Assembly (NCBI RefSeq): GCF_000718785.1
Contig: NZ_JOCA01000003.1
Coordinates: 384,109 to 448,108, forward strand
Direction of reading: 5' to 3'
Source of the DNA: Streptomyces sp. NRRL WC-3626
GTDB lineage: Bacteria; Actinomycetota; Actinomycetes; Streptomycetales; Streptomycetaceae
DNA length: 64,000 nt
A program made the translations under genes and the position numbers. This document shows, piece by piece, positions 34,163 through 44,450 of the stretch (its first letter is position 1; each line of letters starts with the position of its first letter). The notes under the pieces are model-generated. The model did no database searches. It worked only from the letters and a program-made list of their open reading frames with translations, and was not told where the DNA came from.

Positions 34163-37100
34163 TTACGGTACCGCCGCGTCGATCGCCTTCACGATCCGTT
34201 TGTCCGACACCGGGTACGCCGTACCGAGCGCGTGGGCGAAATAGCTGACCCGCAGCTCCTCGATCATCCAGCGGATGTCCCGCACCTGCTGGGGCACCGG
34301 CCGCCCCTGCGGCAGCTGCTCCAGCAGCCACGCGTACTCGTCCCGCATCTCGTGGACCTTCGCCATGCGTGTGGTGTCGCGCTGCACGTTCGTCGGCATC
34401 TGCTGCAGGCGCCGGTCCGCGGCCACCAGATAGCGCATCAGGTCCGGCAGCCGCCGCAGCCCCGCCTGTGTCACGAACCCGGGCCGTACGAGCGCGTCCA
34501 GCTGCCCCCGTACGTCCTGGAGGTTCGGGAGCAGCGCGGGGCTCCGTACGCCCTTCAGCCGGCGCTCACAGGCCTGCCACGCCGCCAGCACCTGCTGGAC
34601 CTGGCCCACCGCGCGGACCGTCGTGTCGACGATCTCCGCGCGGACCTTGTCGTACAGCTTCCGGTAGGACTCCTCGTCCCACACCGGACCGCCGAAGTCG
34701 GCGATCAGCCGGTCCGCCGCCGCCATCGCGCAGTCGTCGAACAGCGCCTGCATCGAACCGTGCGGATTCGCGGACAGCGCCAGCTTCTGCGGGTTCGTCA
34801 GCTTCTCGGATGCGAACTTCGCGGGGTTCACCGGGATCGACAGCAGGATCAGCCGGCGGGTGCCCTTCCACATCGCCTCCGCCTGCTCGGCCTCGGTGTC
34901 GAACAGCCGCACGGACACCGTGTCGCCGTCGTCGACCAGCGCCGGGTACGCCTTCACCGGCTGTCCGGCCCGGCGTGTCTCGAAGACCCTGGTCAGTGAG
35001 CCGATCGTCCAGTCCGTCAGCCCCTTGCGCTCCAGGGACTCGCCGCCCTGGCGCTGTGCCGTGGCGGCGGCCGCCTGGGACAGCGCCTGGCGGGCCTTCG
35101 GGCGCAGCCGGAGCTTGAGCGCCTCCAGATCCTTGTCCTCGGCGACCTTGCGGCGCCGCTCGTCCACGATCCGGAACGTCACCCGCAAGTGGTCCGGAAT
35201 CCGGGACCAGTCGAAGTCCTCCGCCTCGAACGGCACCCCGACCATCCGCTTCAGCTCACGGGCCATCGTCACGGTCAGCGGCTCCTGGAGGGGCACCGCC
35301 CGCTCCAGGAACGCCCTCGCGAAGTTCGGCGCCGGCACGTAGTTGCGCCGGATCGGCTTGGGCAGCGAACGGATCAGCTCGGTGACGACCTCCTCGCGCA
35401 GACCGGGGATCTGCCAGTCGAAGCCCTCGTCCGTCACCTGGTTCAGCACCTGGAGCGGAACGTGGACCGTCACACCGTCCGCGTCCGCGCCCGGCTCGAA
35501 CTGGTACGTCACCCGGAACTTCAGCTGCCCCTGCGGCCACGAGTCCGGGTAGTCGGCCTTGGTGACCGCCTCCGCCGACTCACGGATCAGCATCTCCCGC
35601 TCGAAGTCGAGGAAGTCCGGCTGCTCGTGCCGCTTGTGCTTCCACCACGAGTCGAAGTGCGCCCCCGACACCACGTGTTCGGGGATCCGCTGGTCGTAGA
35701 AGTCGTACAGCGTCTCGTCGTCGACCATGATGTCCCGGCGCCGGGCGCGATGCTCCAGCTCCTCGACCTCGGTCAGCAGCCTGCGGTTGTCGGCGTAGAA
35801 CTTGTGGTGCGTGCGCCAGTCGCCCTCGACCAGCGCGTTGCGGATGAACAGCTCGCGGGAGATCTCCGGGTCGATCCGGCCGTAGTTCACCTTGCGCTGC
35901 GCCACGATCGGCACGCCGTACAGCGTGACCTTCTCGTACGCCATCACGGCCGCCTGGTCCTTCTCCCAGTGCGGCTCGCTGTAGGTGCGCTTGAGGAGGT
36001 GTTCCGCGAGCGGTTCCACCCACTCCGGTTCGATCTTCGCGTTGACCCGCGCCCACAGCCGGGACGTCTCCACCAGCTCGGCCGACATCACGAACCGCGG
36101 CGGCTTCTTGAACAGCGCCGACCCCGGGAAGACGGCGAACTTGGCGTTCCTCGCGCCCAGATACTCGTTGCGCCCGCCGTCCTTGCGGCCGGTCGCGCCC
36201 GAGTCCTTGGACTCCTTCACGTCCTTCATGCCGATGTGCGACAGCAGACCGGCCAGCAGGGAGAGGTGGACCCGGTCGTCCGGGGCGTCCTCCTCGTTGA
36301 GGTGGATGCCCATCTGCTTGGCGACCGTGCGCAGCTGTGTGTAGATGTCCTGCCACTCGCGGATCCGCAGGAAGTTCAGATACTCCTGCTTGCACATCCG
36401 GCGGAAGGACGACGAACCGCGCTCCTTCTGCTGTTCGCGCACGTACCGCCACAGGTTGAGGTAGGCGAGGAAGTCGCTGGACTCGTCCCGGAACCGGGCG
36501 TGCTGCTGATCGGCCTGCGTCTGCTTGTCGGCCGGCCGCTCCCGCGGATCCTGGATCGACAGGGCGGCGGCGATGACCATGACCTCGCGGACACAGCCGT
36601 TCCTGTCCGCCTCCAGCACCATGCGGGCCAGCCGCGGGTCCACCGGCAGCTGCGCCAGCTTCCGCCCGGTCTCGGTGAGCCGCTTGCGCGGGTCCTTCTG
36701 CGCCACGTCGAGCGCGTTCAGCTCCTGGAGCAATTGCACACCGTCGCGGATGTTGCGGTGGTCCGGCGGGTCGATGAAGGGGAACTTCTCGATCTCGCCC
36801 AGGCCGGCCGCCGTCATCTGCAGGATGACCGAGGCGAGGTTGGTGCGCAGGATCTCCGCGTCCGTGAACTCCGGACGGGCCAGGAAGTCGTCCTCGCTGT
36901 ACAGCCGGATACAGATGCCGTCCGACGTACGCCCGCAGCGGCCCTTGCGCTGGTTGGCGCTCGCCTGCGACACCGCCTCGATCGGCAGCCGCTGCACCTT
37001 GGTGCGATGGCTGTAGCGGGAGATACGGGCGAAGCCGGGGTCGATGACGTACTTGATGCCCGGCACGGTCAGCGAGGTCTCGGCGACGTTGGTCGCCAGC

Positions 37101-38140
37101 ACGATCCGGCGGCCGCCGTGCTGCTGGAACACCCGGTGCTGCTCGGCGTGCGACAGCCGGGCGTACAGCGGCAGCACCTCGGTCGACCGGTACCGCTTCT
37201 TCGTCAGCGCGTCCGCCGTGTCCCTGATCTCCCGCTCACCGGAGAGGAACACCAGGATGTCGCCGGGCCCCTCCGCCATCAGCTCCTCGACGGCGTCCGT
37301 GATCGCGGTGATCTGGTCCCGGTCGGCGTCGGACGAGTCCTCCTCGAGCAGCGGCCGGTACCGCACCTCCACCGGATACGTACGCCCGCTGACCTCGATG
37401 ATCGGCGCGTCCCCGAAGTGCCGGGAGAACCGCTCCGGGTCGATGGTCGCGGACGTGATGACGACCTTGAGGTCCGGCCGCTTCGGCAGCAGCTGGGCGA
37501 GATAGCCGAGCAGGAAGTCGATGTTGAGGGACCGCTCATGGGCCTCGTCGATGATGATCGTGTCGTAGGCGCGCAGCTCACGGTCGGTCTGGATCTCCGC
37601 GAGCAGGATGCCGTCCGTCATCAGCTTGACGAAGGTGGCGTCCGGGTTCACCTGGTCGGTGAAGCGGACCTTCCAGCCGACGGCCTCGCCCAGCGGGGTG
37701 TTCAGCTCCTCCGCCACCCGCTCCGCGACCGTACGCGCGGCGATCCGGCGGGGCTGGGTGTGCCCGATCATGCCCCGGACACCCCGGCCCAGCTCCATGC
37801 AGATCTTCGGGATCTGCGTGGTCTTGCCGGACCCGGTCTCACCCGCGACGATCACCACCTGGTGATCACGGATCGCCTCGGCGATCACGTCCTTCTTCTG
37901 GCTGACCGGAAGCTGCTCGGGATAGGTGACCGCGGGCACCCGGGCGCGGCGGCGAACCATCCGCTCCTCGGACCCGGCGACCTCCGCCTCGATCTCGGCG
38001 AGCACGGCGGCGCGGGCCTCGGGCTTACGGATCCTGCGTGCGCCTTCCAGCCTGCGCCCGAGCCGGTGCGCGTCGCGCAGCGACAGCTCGGTCAGGCGGG
38101 AGGCGAGAAGGCCGAAGGCGGGGGCAGAGTGCGTAGACAT
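34163..38140 (-). CDS. hrpA: ATP-dependent RNA helicase HrpA (DEAH box)
   Basis: A 1325-residue DEAH/RHA helicase. Motif I is GETGSGKT (100-107), motif II DEAH (198-201), motif III SAT (about 229), motif VI QRKGRCGRTSDG (about 390), then HA2/OB-type domains and the long HrpA-specific C-terminal half (DUF3418). The length is normal for HrpA. Bacterial HrpA is linked to mRNA processing and stalled-ribosome rescue. The ATG at 38140 is preceded by GGAGTCCGTATGTCT on the reverse strand. The stop lies 94 nt from tRNA-Asp copy 1; identical tRNA-Asp genes flank the gene. Confidence 0.95.
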   Translation of the reverse strand: MSTHSAPAFGLLASRLTELSLRDAHRLGRRLEGARRIRKPEARAAVLAEIEAEVAGSEERMVRRRARVPAVTYPEQLPVSQKKDVIAEAIRDHQVVIVAGETGSGKTTQIPKICMELGRGVRGMIGHTQPRRIAARTVAERVAEELNTPLGEAVGWKVRFTDQVNPDATFVKLMTDGILLAEIQTDRELRAYDTIIIDEAHERSLNIDFLLGYLAQLLPKRPDLKVVITSATIDPERFSRHFGDAPIIEVSGRTYPVEVRYRPLLEEDSSDADRDQITAITDAVEELMAEGPGDILVFLSGEREIRDTADALTKKRYRSTEVLPLYARLSHAEQHRVFQQHGGRRIVLATNVAETSLTVPGIKYVIDPGFARISRYSHRTKVQRLPIEAVSQASANQRKGRCGRTSDGICIRLYSEDDFLARPEFTDAEILRTNLASVILQMTAAGLGEIEKFPFIDPPDHRNIRDGVQLLQELNALDVAQKDPRKRLTETGRKLAQLPVDPRLARMVLEADRNGCVREVMVIAAALSIQDPRERPADKQTQADQQHARFRDESSDFLAYLNLWRYVREQQKERGSSSFRRMCKQEYLNFLRIREWQDIYTQLRTVAKQMGIHLNEEDAPDDRVHLSLLAGLLSHIGMKDVKESKDSGATGRKDGGRNEYLGARNAKFAVFPGSALFKKPPRFVMSAELVETSRLWARVNAKIEPEWVEPLAEHLLKRTYSEPHWEKDQAAVMAYEKVTLYGVPIVAQRKVNYGRIDPEISRELFIRNALVEGDWRTHHKFYADNRRLLTEVEELEHRARRRDIMVDDETLYDFYDQRIPEHVVSGAHFDSWWKHKRHEQPDFLDFEREMLIRESAEAVTKADYPDSWPQGQLKFRVTYQFEPGADADGVTVHVPLQVLNQVTDEGFDWQIPGLREEVVTELIRSLPKPIRRNYVPAPNFARAFLERAVPLQEPLTVTMARELKRMVGVPFEAEDFDWSRIPDHLRVTFRIVDERRRKVAEDKDLEALKLRLRPKARQALSQAAAATAQRQGGESLERKGLTDWTIGSLTRVFETRRAGQPVKAYPALVDDGDTVSVRLFDTEAEQAEAMWKGTRRLILLSIPVNPAKFASEKLTNPQKLALSANPHGSMQALFDDCAMAAADRLIADFGGPVWDEESYRKLYDKVRAEIVDTTVRAVGQVQQVLAAWQACERRLKGVRSPALLPNLQDVRGQLDALVRPGFVTQAGLRRLPDLMRYLVAADRRLQQMPTNVQRDTTRMAKVHEMRDEYAWLLEQLPQGRPVPQQVRDIRWMIEELRVSYFAHALGTAYPVSDKRIVKAIDAAVP

Positions 38141-38224
38141 ACGGACTCCAGGATCTCATCCCGCGAAAATTCGCGGCCAATGATTTTGCCGGGGGTGCGG
38201 GGGCACGTACGGAGAGCACACAAC

Positions 38225-38251
38225 AAGGCCCCGATCGATGATCGGGGCCTT
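38225..38251 (-). terminator. Terminator after tRNA-Phe
   Basis: 12-bp stem AAGGCCCCGATC / GATCGGGGCCTT with a 3-nt loop, followed by TTGTTGTG on the minus strand. Confidence 0.75.
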
Positions 38252-38256
38252 TGCTG

Positions 38257-38330
38257 TGGCTGGGGCCGGGGTCGAACCGGCGACCTATCGCTTTTCAGGC
38301 GATCGCTCGTACCAACTGAGCTACCCAGCC
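38257..38330 (-). tRNA. tRNA-Phe(GAA)
   Basis: 74 nt, acceptor GGCTGGG/CCCAGCC, anticodon loop CTGAAAA (GAA), T-arm CGGTTCGACCCCG, discriminator A. Confidence 0.94.
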
Positions 38331-38332
38331 GT

Positions 38333-38352
38333 GATGTTTCACGTGAAACATC
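38333..38352. other. parS site (ParB-binding centromere element)
   Basis: The 20-bp perfect palindrome GATGTTTCACGTGAAACATC contains GTTTCACGTGAAAC at 38336-38349, the Streptomyces parS consensus as known from S. coelicolor. It lies in the 24-nt spacer between tRNA-Phe and tRNA-Asp. ParB loads here to organise origin segregation during sporulation septation. Its presence implies an origin-proximal location of the window. Confidence 0.9.
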
Positions 38353-38354
38353 AG

Positions 38355-38429
38355 CGGTCCTGACGGGATTTGAACCCGCGGCCTCCACCTTGACAGGGTG
38401 GCGAGCACTCCAAACTGCTCCACAGGACC
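38355..38429 (-). tRNA. tRNA-Asp(GTC), copy 2
   Basis: 75 nt, sequence identical to the copy at 33995; anticodon loop CTGTCAA. Confidence 0.95.
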
Positions 38430-38466
38430 AAGCGTGTCGTACGACAGTGTCGCACAGGGTGGTGCG

Positions 38467-38539
38467 TGCCCCCAACGGGATTCGAACCCGTGCTACCGCC
38501 TTGAAAGGGCGGCGTCCTGGGCCACTAGACGATGAGGGC
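38467..38539 (-). tRNA. tRNA-Glu(TTC)
   Basis: 73 nt, acceptor GCCCTCA/TGGGGGC (one G-T pair), anticodon loop CTTTCAA (TTC), T-arm GGGTTCGAATCCC, discriminator A. Confidence 0.94.
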
Positions 38540-38734
38540 CGACCCAGCGCGTTGCTTCGCCAAGCGTCCCCGCGCTGGGAGACGTGAGAAGCATGTGACT
38601 CCGCTTCCCCTGAAAGGTTCCGCTTCTCCCTGGCCCCGTAAGGGGTTCGGGACGGTCAAGCCCTGACCGCTGCCCTTGGGCACGACCAGACTGTACTACG
38701 GCTTCCGGGGCGCGACCAAACTGAAAATCGCGGG

Positions 38735-40306
38735 TCATCGAGGGGGCGGGGCGCTGCTCGAGGGTGTGGAAGTCCCGCCCGTCGGCGACGGGGTGGCGCC
38801 CGGCTGGTTCTCCTCCGGGAGGTGCCGGCTCACCTCCGCCGTGGTCAGTCCGAGGCCGCCCAGCTCGATGGCGTCCCAGGCCTGGAGGCGCCGGGTGTCG
38901 CGGTCGAAGTAGAGGATCGACGTCTCGATCGGGTCCGGGTACGTGCCCTCGATGGCGCGCAGCCCGCTGCCGCCGGTGGAGCCCTCGACGCGCAGCCGGG
39001 TGCCGTACTCCATGACCTCCGTCTCCTCGTGGTGGATATGGCCGGCCAGGACGAGCGGCACGGTGCCGTCGACCTCGCGCGCGGCGGACGGTTCGTGGGC
39101 GATCGCCACGTCCACCGGGGTGCCGGCGGTCCGCTGGTCGCGCAGGGCGGAGGCGAGCCGGGCACCGGCCAGCTCCTGGGACTGCTCGGCCCCGTTCGTC
39201 TTCGAGCGGTCGGGGGTGAACTGCGGGTCCCCGATACCGGCGAAGCGCAGGCCGGCCACCGTCCTCGCCCTGCCGTCGTCGAGGACGTGGACGTTCTTCA
39301 GGCCTTCGAGATAGCGCTGGGTGACGAGCGAGTCGTGGTTGCCGCGGACCCAGACATAGGGCGCGCCCAGGTGCTCGATGGGGTCCAGGAAGCCGTTCTC
39401 GGCGGCGCTCCCGTGGTCCATCGTGTCGCCGGAGTCCACGATCACATCCACCTGGTACTGCTTCACCAGCGAGGCGATGATCTTCCAGCTGGCCGGGTTG
39501 AGGTGGATGTCGGAGACGTGCAGCACGCGGATGGTCGTCGGGTCGGGCTGGTAGGTCGGGAGGGTGGAGGTGGCGTCGTAGAGCTTGGTCACATTGGTGA
39601 CCAGGCGCGCCAACTCCTGCTGGTAGACGTCGAACTCGGTGACGATGCTGCGCGCGTCCCCGACCAGGGAGGGGGCGGAGGAGAGCAGCCCGGAGAACTT
39701 GGGCTCCAGTACGGAGTCGGGGTTCCAGGTGGCGTACGCCGTGCCGCCGGAGGCTGCCAGCAGACCGAGGGCGAGGCCGCCGGCGGCGAGGGCGCGGCGG
39801 GGCCGGCGGTAGACGAGAAGGCCGAGGGCGGTGGCGCCGGTGACGACGGCGACGCAGGAGCGCACGGCGAGGTCGGCGGTGCCGCGGGCGATGTCGTCGG
39901 CGACCTCGTCCTGGAGGCCGGAGAGGCGTTCGGGGTGGTCGACGAGGGCCTGGGAGCGCTCGGGGTCGAGCTGGTCGACGTTGACGTCGAGGCGGACGGG
40001 CGCGGTGTGGCTGTCGAGCTGGAGCGCGCCCAGCGGGGACACGTTGATCTTCGTGCCGCCGGTGAGGGAGGGGCGCAGGGTCATGGTGGTGTTCATGGGG
40101 CCCACGGGGACGCGCACGTTGCCGACGACGAGCAGACCGAGCCAGGCGCCGAGCACGACCACGGCGACCAGGCCGGCCGCACGCACCCAGGGGCGCGACG
40201 AGGAGGCCGGGGCTACCCCCGTGCGGGCGGTCCGGCGGGGGACGAGGGCCCGCGGGACCCGTGCGAGGCGGTGGAGGGCGTTCGGGACGGAGGGGACGCG
40301 GGCCAT
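38735..40306 (-). CDS. Membrane-anchored metallophosphoesterase
   Basis: A 523-residue protein. There is an N-terminal membrane helix (about 37-56), an extracytoplasmic stretch, then two more helices (about 148-165 and 172-192). The C-terminal calcineurin-like phosphoesterase domain has VLHVSDIHLNP (about 270), VDSGDTMDHG, VRGNHDSL (about 325), AIAHEPS and LAGHIHHEE (about 435), which together form the two-metal site. A Pro/Ser/Thr tail ends the chain. The substrate is unknown. The ATG at 40306 was chosen because MARVPSVPNALHRLARV precedes the first helix; the longer in-frame region upstream would overlap the divergent gene. Confidence 0.85.
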   Translation of the reverse strand: MARVPSVPNALHRLARVPRALVPRRTARTGVAPASSSRPWVRAAGLVAVVVLGAWLGLLVVGNVRVPVGPMNTTMTLRPSLTGGTKINVSPLGALQLDSHTAPVRLDVNVDQLDPERSQALVDHPERLSGLQDEVADDIARGTADLAVRSCVAVVTGATALGLLVYRRPRRALAAGGLALGLLAASGGTAYATWNPDSVLEPKFSGLLSSAPSLVGDARSIVTEFDVYQQELARLVTNVTKLYDATSTLPTYQPDPTTIRVLHVSDIHLNPASWKIIASLVKQYQVDVIVDSGDTMDHGSAAENGFLDPIEHLGAPYVWVRGNHDSLVTQRYLEGLKNVHVLDDGRARTVAGLRFAGIGDPQFTPDRSKTNGAEQSQELAGARLASALRDQRTAGTPVDVAIAHEPSAAREVDGTVPLVLAGHIHHEETEVMEYGTRLRVEGSTGGSGLRAIEGTYPDPIETSILYFDRDTRRLQAWDAIELGGLGLTTAEVSRHLPEENQPGATPSPTGGTSTPSSSAPPPR

Positions 40307-40390
40307 TGATCCCGTATGCCCAAGTCGGCGCCCGGATATGCGGGCGCCGCGCGCAACTCGTACGGACGGTTCGTGCCCGACAATGGCTGT

Positions 40391-40741
40391 GTGCTGGAGA
40401 TGACGCGCGAGATGTTCGAGGAGCTGGTCGCCGAGGCGCTGGACCGGATCCCGCCGGAGCTGACGCGGCTGATGGACAACGTCGCGGTGTTCGTGGAGGA
40501 CGAGCCGCCGGCGGACGATCCGGAGCTGCTCGGGCTGTACGAGGGGACACCGTTGACGGAACGCGGTGAGTGGTACGCGGGTGTGCTGCCGGACCGCATC
40601 ACGATCTACCGGGGGCCGACGCTGCGGATGTGCGAGTCCCGGGAGGACGTCGTCGCGGAGACGGAGATCACGGTGGTGCACGAGATCGCCCACCACTTCG
40701 GTATCGACGACGCCCGCCTGCACTCGCTCGGCTACGGGTGA
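40391..40741 (+). CDS. Small zincin-like metallopeptidase (DUF1025 type)
   Basis: A 116-residue protein with VVHEIAHHFGIDD at the C-terminus, a HExxH zinc motif plus a third-ligand candidate Asp. MTREMFEELVAEALDRIPPEL opens the fold. The GTG at 40391 (VLEMTREMF) is preferred because a GACAAT -10-like box lies 6 nt upstream and because an ATG at 40316 would leave only 10 nt to the divergent phosphoesterase start. The family is a minimal, possibly intracellular zincin with no known substrate. If the ATG at 40316 is used, the protein has 141 residues. Confidence 0.75.
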   Translation: MLEMTREMFEELVAEALDRIPPELTRLMDNVAVFVEDEPPADDPELLGLYEGTPLTERGEWYAGVLPDRITIYRGPTLRMCESREDVVAETEITVVHEIAHHFGIDDARLHSLGYG

Positions 40742-40813
40742 GCCGTACGCGTGTCTTCTTGCGGGTGGCGGGAGTTGGGGTGGTTGACCCTGTACTCCAA
40801 ACGGAGGTGGCCC

Positions 40814-41356
40814 GTGCGCCGCTTGTACGTACCCGTCCGCCTGGCCGCCACGGCCGTGGCCGTCGCGGCCGCCGCCGGCTGCATGAGTGTGGGTGACGAC
40901 GGAGCGGGCGGACCCGCGGGGCCGTCGCACTCCGCGGGGAGTCCCGGCGGTGAGGCGGGGGACGGCGGCGAGGCGGTGTCGGGCGGCGGGCCCGGTTACG
41001 GCGCCCCGGAGGCCGACGGTGCACGCGGGGCCCGCGAGGGCGAGGGACACGAGGACAGGGTGAAGAAGGGCAGGGCGGGGAAGGCCGGTTCCGCGGGGGC
41101 GTCGCCGTCACCGGGGGCGAGCGGGACCGCGCCGGACGACGGGGGACCCGGCGGTCCCGCCGGACCGACCCCCGGCGACCGGCCCGTCCCCCCGGAGCCC
41201 ACGCGGGCACCCGACCCGGATCCCACCCCCACTCCGCCCGAGCCGTCGGCCCCGCCCGAGCCGACACAGCCCGAACCGTCCTCGTCGGCCCACCAGCCGC
41301 CCGACCCCCAGCTGGAACAGCGGGAGCCGGCACCGGAAGCGGGGGCACCCGCCTGA
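40814..41356 (+). CDS. Proline/glycine-rich putative lipoprotein
   Basis: A 180-residue secreted protein. VRRLYVPVRLAATAVAVAAAAGCMSV gives a signal with AAGC lipobox-like end (Cys about 22). The rest is low complexity: Gly/Glu/Ser-rich to about 85, then Pro-rich with repeated PEP/PTP units (GSAGPTPGDRPVPPEPT region to the end). No folded domain is apparent, so it resembles a cell-surface spacer or anchor. ACGGAGGTGG lies 4 nt before the GTG; an in-frame start at 40751 lacks a ribosome binding site. Confidence 0.65.
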   Translation: MRRLYVPVRLAATAVAVAAAAGCMSVGDDGAGGPAGPSHSAGSPGGEAGDGGEAVSGGGPGYGAPEADGARGAREGEGHEDRVKKGRAGKAGSAGASPSPGASGTAPDDGGPGGPAGPTPGDRPVPPEPTRAPDPDPTPTPPEPSAPPEPTQPEPSSSAHQPPDPQLEQREPAPEAGAPA

Positions 41357-41592
41357 GCGTTCCCCGCCCCTCGGACCCCCCGCTCACCAGCCGGTTTGCT
41401 TTCAAGGGTCCCGGGTGCGTATGGTGGCAGATCGTTTGATCCTATTTGCCCGGCGCCACTGCAGAGCGCGCCGTGTGGCGCGTACTCTCCCCTTACCGTG
41501 GTGGACCGCATCGAGGCGGTCGTTATTGCGAATCGCGATTCACGGAGTTGACGGGCGCGTGCCGAAGAGACTCCGGAAGGTTTCGCATTCGT
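41357..41592 (+). promoter_or_regulatory. Leader/promoter region of the DEAD-box helicase
   Basis: Contains a GC-hairpin (GCGCGCC-gtgt-GGCGCGT around 41467-41484) and a perfect 12-bp palindrome GAATCGCGATTC at 41530-41541. The ATG has only a weak ribosome binding site. No gene is evident. Confidence 0.35.
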
Positions 41593-43497
<1,905 letters not shown>

Positions 43498-43500
43498 ACG

Positions 43501-43536
43501 GAAGGGCCCGCACGACACCTGTCGTGCGGGCCCTTC
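43501..43536 (+). terminator. Terminator after the DEAD-box helicase
   Basis: 16-bp perfect stem GAAGGGCCCGCACGAC / GTCGTGCGGGCCCTTC with an ACCT loop, 3 nt past the 43497 stop. Confidence 0.85.
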
Positions 43537-43605
43537 CGCGCTCCGCGCGGGACACGTCCCGACCCGCCTCCCCGATACCCGATCGGACTCACGGCCACGT
43601 CCGGC

Positions 43606-43611
43606 TATGCT
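43606..43611 (+). promoter_or_regulatory. -10 box of the tRNA-Lys promoter
   Basis: TATGCT at 43606-43611, 20 nt before the tRNA 5' end. The -35 match is weak. Confidence 0.35.
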
Positions 43612-43631
43612 CGGGGAGGCAACATCGCCTG

Positions 43632-43704
43632 GGGCCCTTAGCTCAATTGGCAGAGCAGTGGACTTTTAATCCATTGGTTGTGGGTTCGAGTCCCACAGGG
43701 CCTA
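43632..43704 (+). tRNA. tRNA-Lys(TTT)
   Basis: 73 nt, acceptor GGGCCCT/AGGGCCT (G-T at the first pair), D-arm AGCTCAATTGGCAGAGC, anticodon loop CTTTTAA (TTT), T-arm GTGGGTTCGAGTCCCAC. Confidence 0.95.
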
Positions 43705-43781
43705 CCCCTCGCAGGACCGGCATCCCGCCGCCGACCTGCCGCGCGGCGCCCGGAACGGCTGAGGCCGGCCCGGGCGCCGCG

Positions 43782-44054
43782 TCATTTCGCGGGCCGTTCG
43801 TCGCGGTTCGGGTCGAGGAGCTGGACGGCGATCCCGGAGAGCACCAGGCCCGCCGCGATCAGCAGGCCGTCGGGGACGATGATCCCCGCCGCGAGCATGG
43901 TCACGCCGATCACCAGCGCGCACCAGGCGCTCGTACGGCGGTACTCGCGCGGGAGGGCCGGACGGCCTTCGGAGAGTGAGCGGACGAAACGGGGGTCCTC
44001 GTGTTCGAGACGAGTGGCGAGGTCGACCAGGCGCTCGTCGTCGGACTGGGGCAC
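43782..44054 (-). CDS. DUF3040 family membrane protein
   Basis: A 90-residue protein: VPQSDDERLVDLATRLEHEDPRFVRSL, then two membrane helices (AWCALVIGVTMLAAGIIV and LLIAAGLVLSGIAVQLL), ending in a basic DPNRDERPAK. The N-terminal acidic/basic helix (ELERQLRADDP-type in relatives) and two helices define DUF3040. The GTG at 44054 has GGAGGAGCC immediately upstream, which decides the start over an upstream in-frame ATG. Function unknown; the family is widespread in actinobacterial envelopes. Confidence 0.8.
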   Translation of the reverse strand: MPQSDDERLVDLATRLEHEDPRFVRSLSEGRPALPREYRRTSAWCALVIGVTMLAAGIIVPDGLLIAAGLVLSGIAVQLLDPNRDERPAK

Positions 44055-44450
44055 GGCTCCTCCTTCCCAGGGGGCGGCCGCCCGGTGACACCGCCCACGG
44101 TCGTCGCTCCTCGGACCACGGGACGTAGGGTGAATTGTCGGCTTGCCGCGAACTCGGCTCGGTACAAGGGAGTTTGCCCCTGCGCCGACGTTGTCACCCA
44201 CCCGGCACGGCACGTCCAGCGTCGCCCGCCGTCACCGTCCGCGGCCATCCGTCGCGGGCCCCATCTTCGCTGAGGGTCACCGCTCACACGGGCCGTGGGC
44301 GGCCAGGACCCCCGGGGAGAAAATGGGGGCTGTCACCGATGGCGCGCGGTCCCCCGGGCGCACAGGCTAGAGGTGACGGCCCGCGCCGCGCCCCCGGTCC
44401 GCGGGCCGTCGGTTCCCCTCCCGGGGGAGCCGGCCCGTGGCGAGCGGCCG

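Noticed and set aside
38336..38349. Interpreting the palindrome as the tRNA-Phe promoter
   Set aside because: Its exact match to GTTTCACGTGAAAC and its full symmetry fit parS; no -10/-35 pattern is seen inside it.
35189..38587. Long plus-strand frame opposite hrpA and across tRNA genes
   Set aside because: It runs through functional tRNA genes, so it is not coding.
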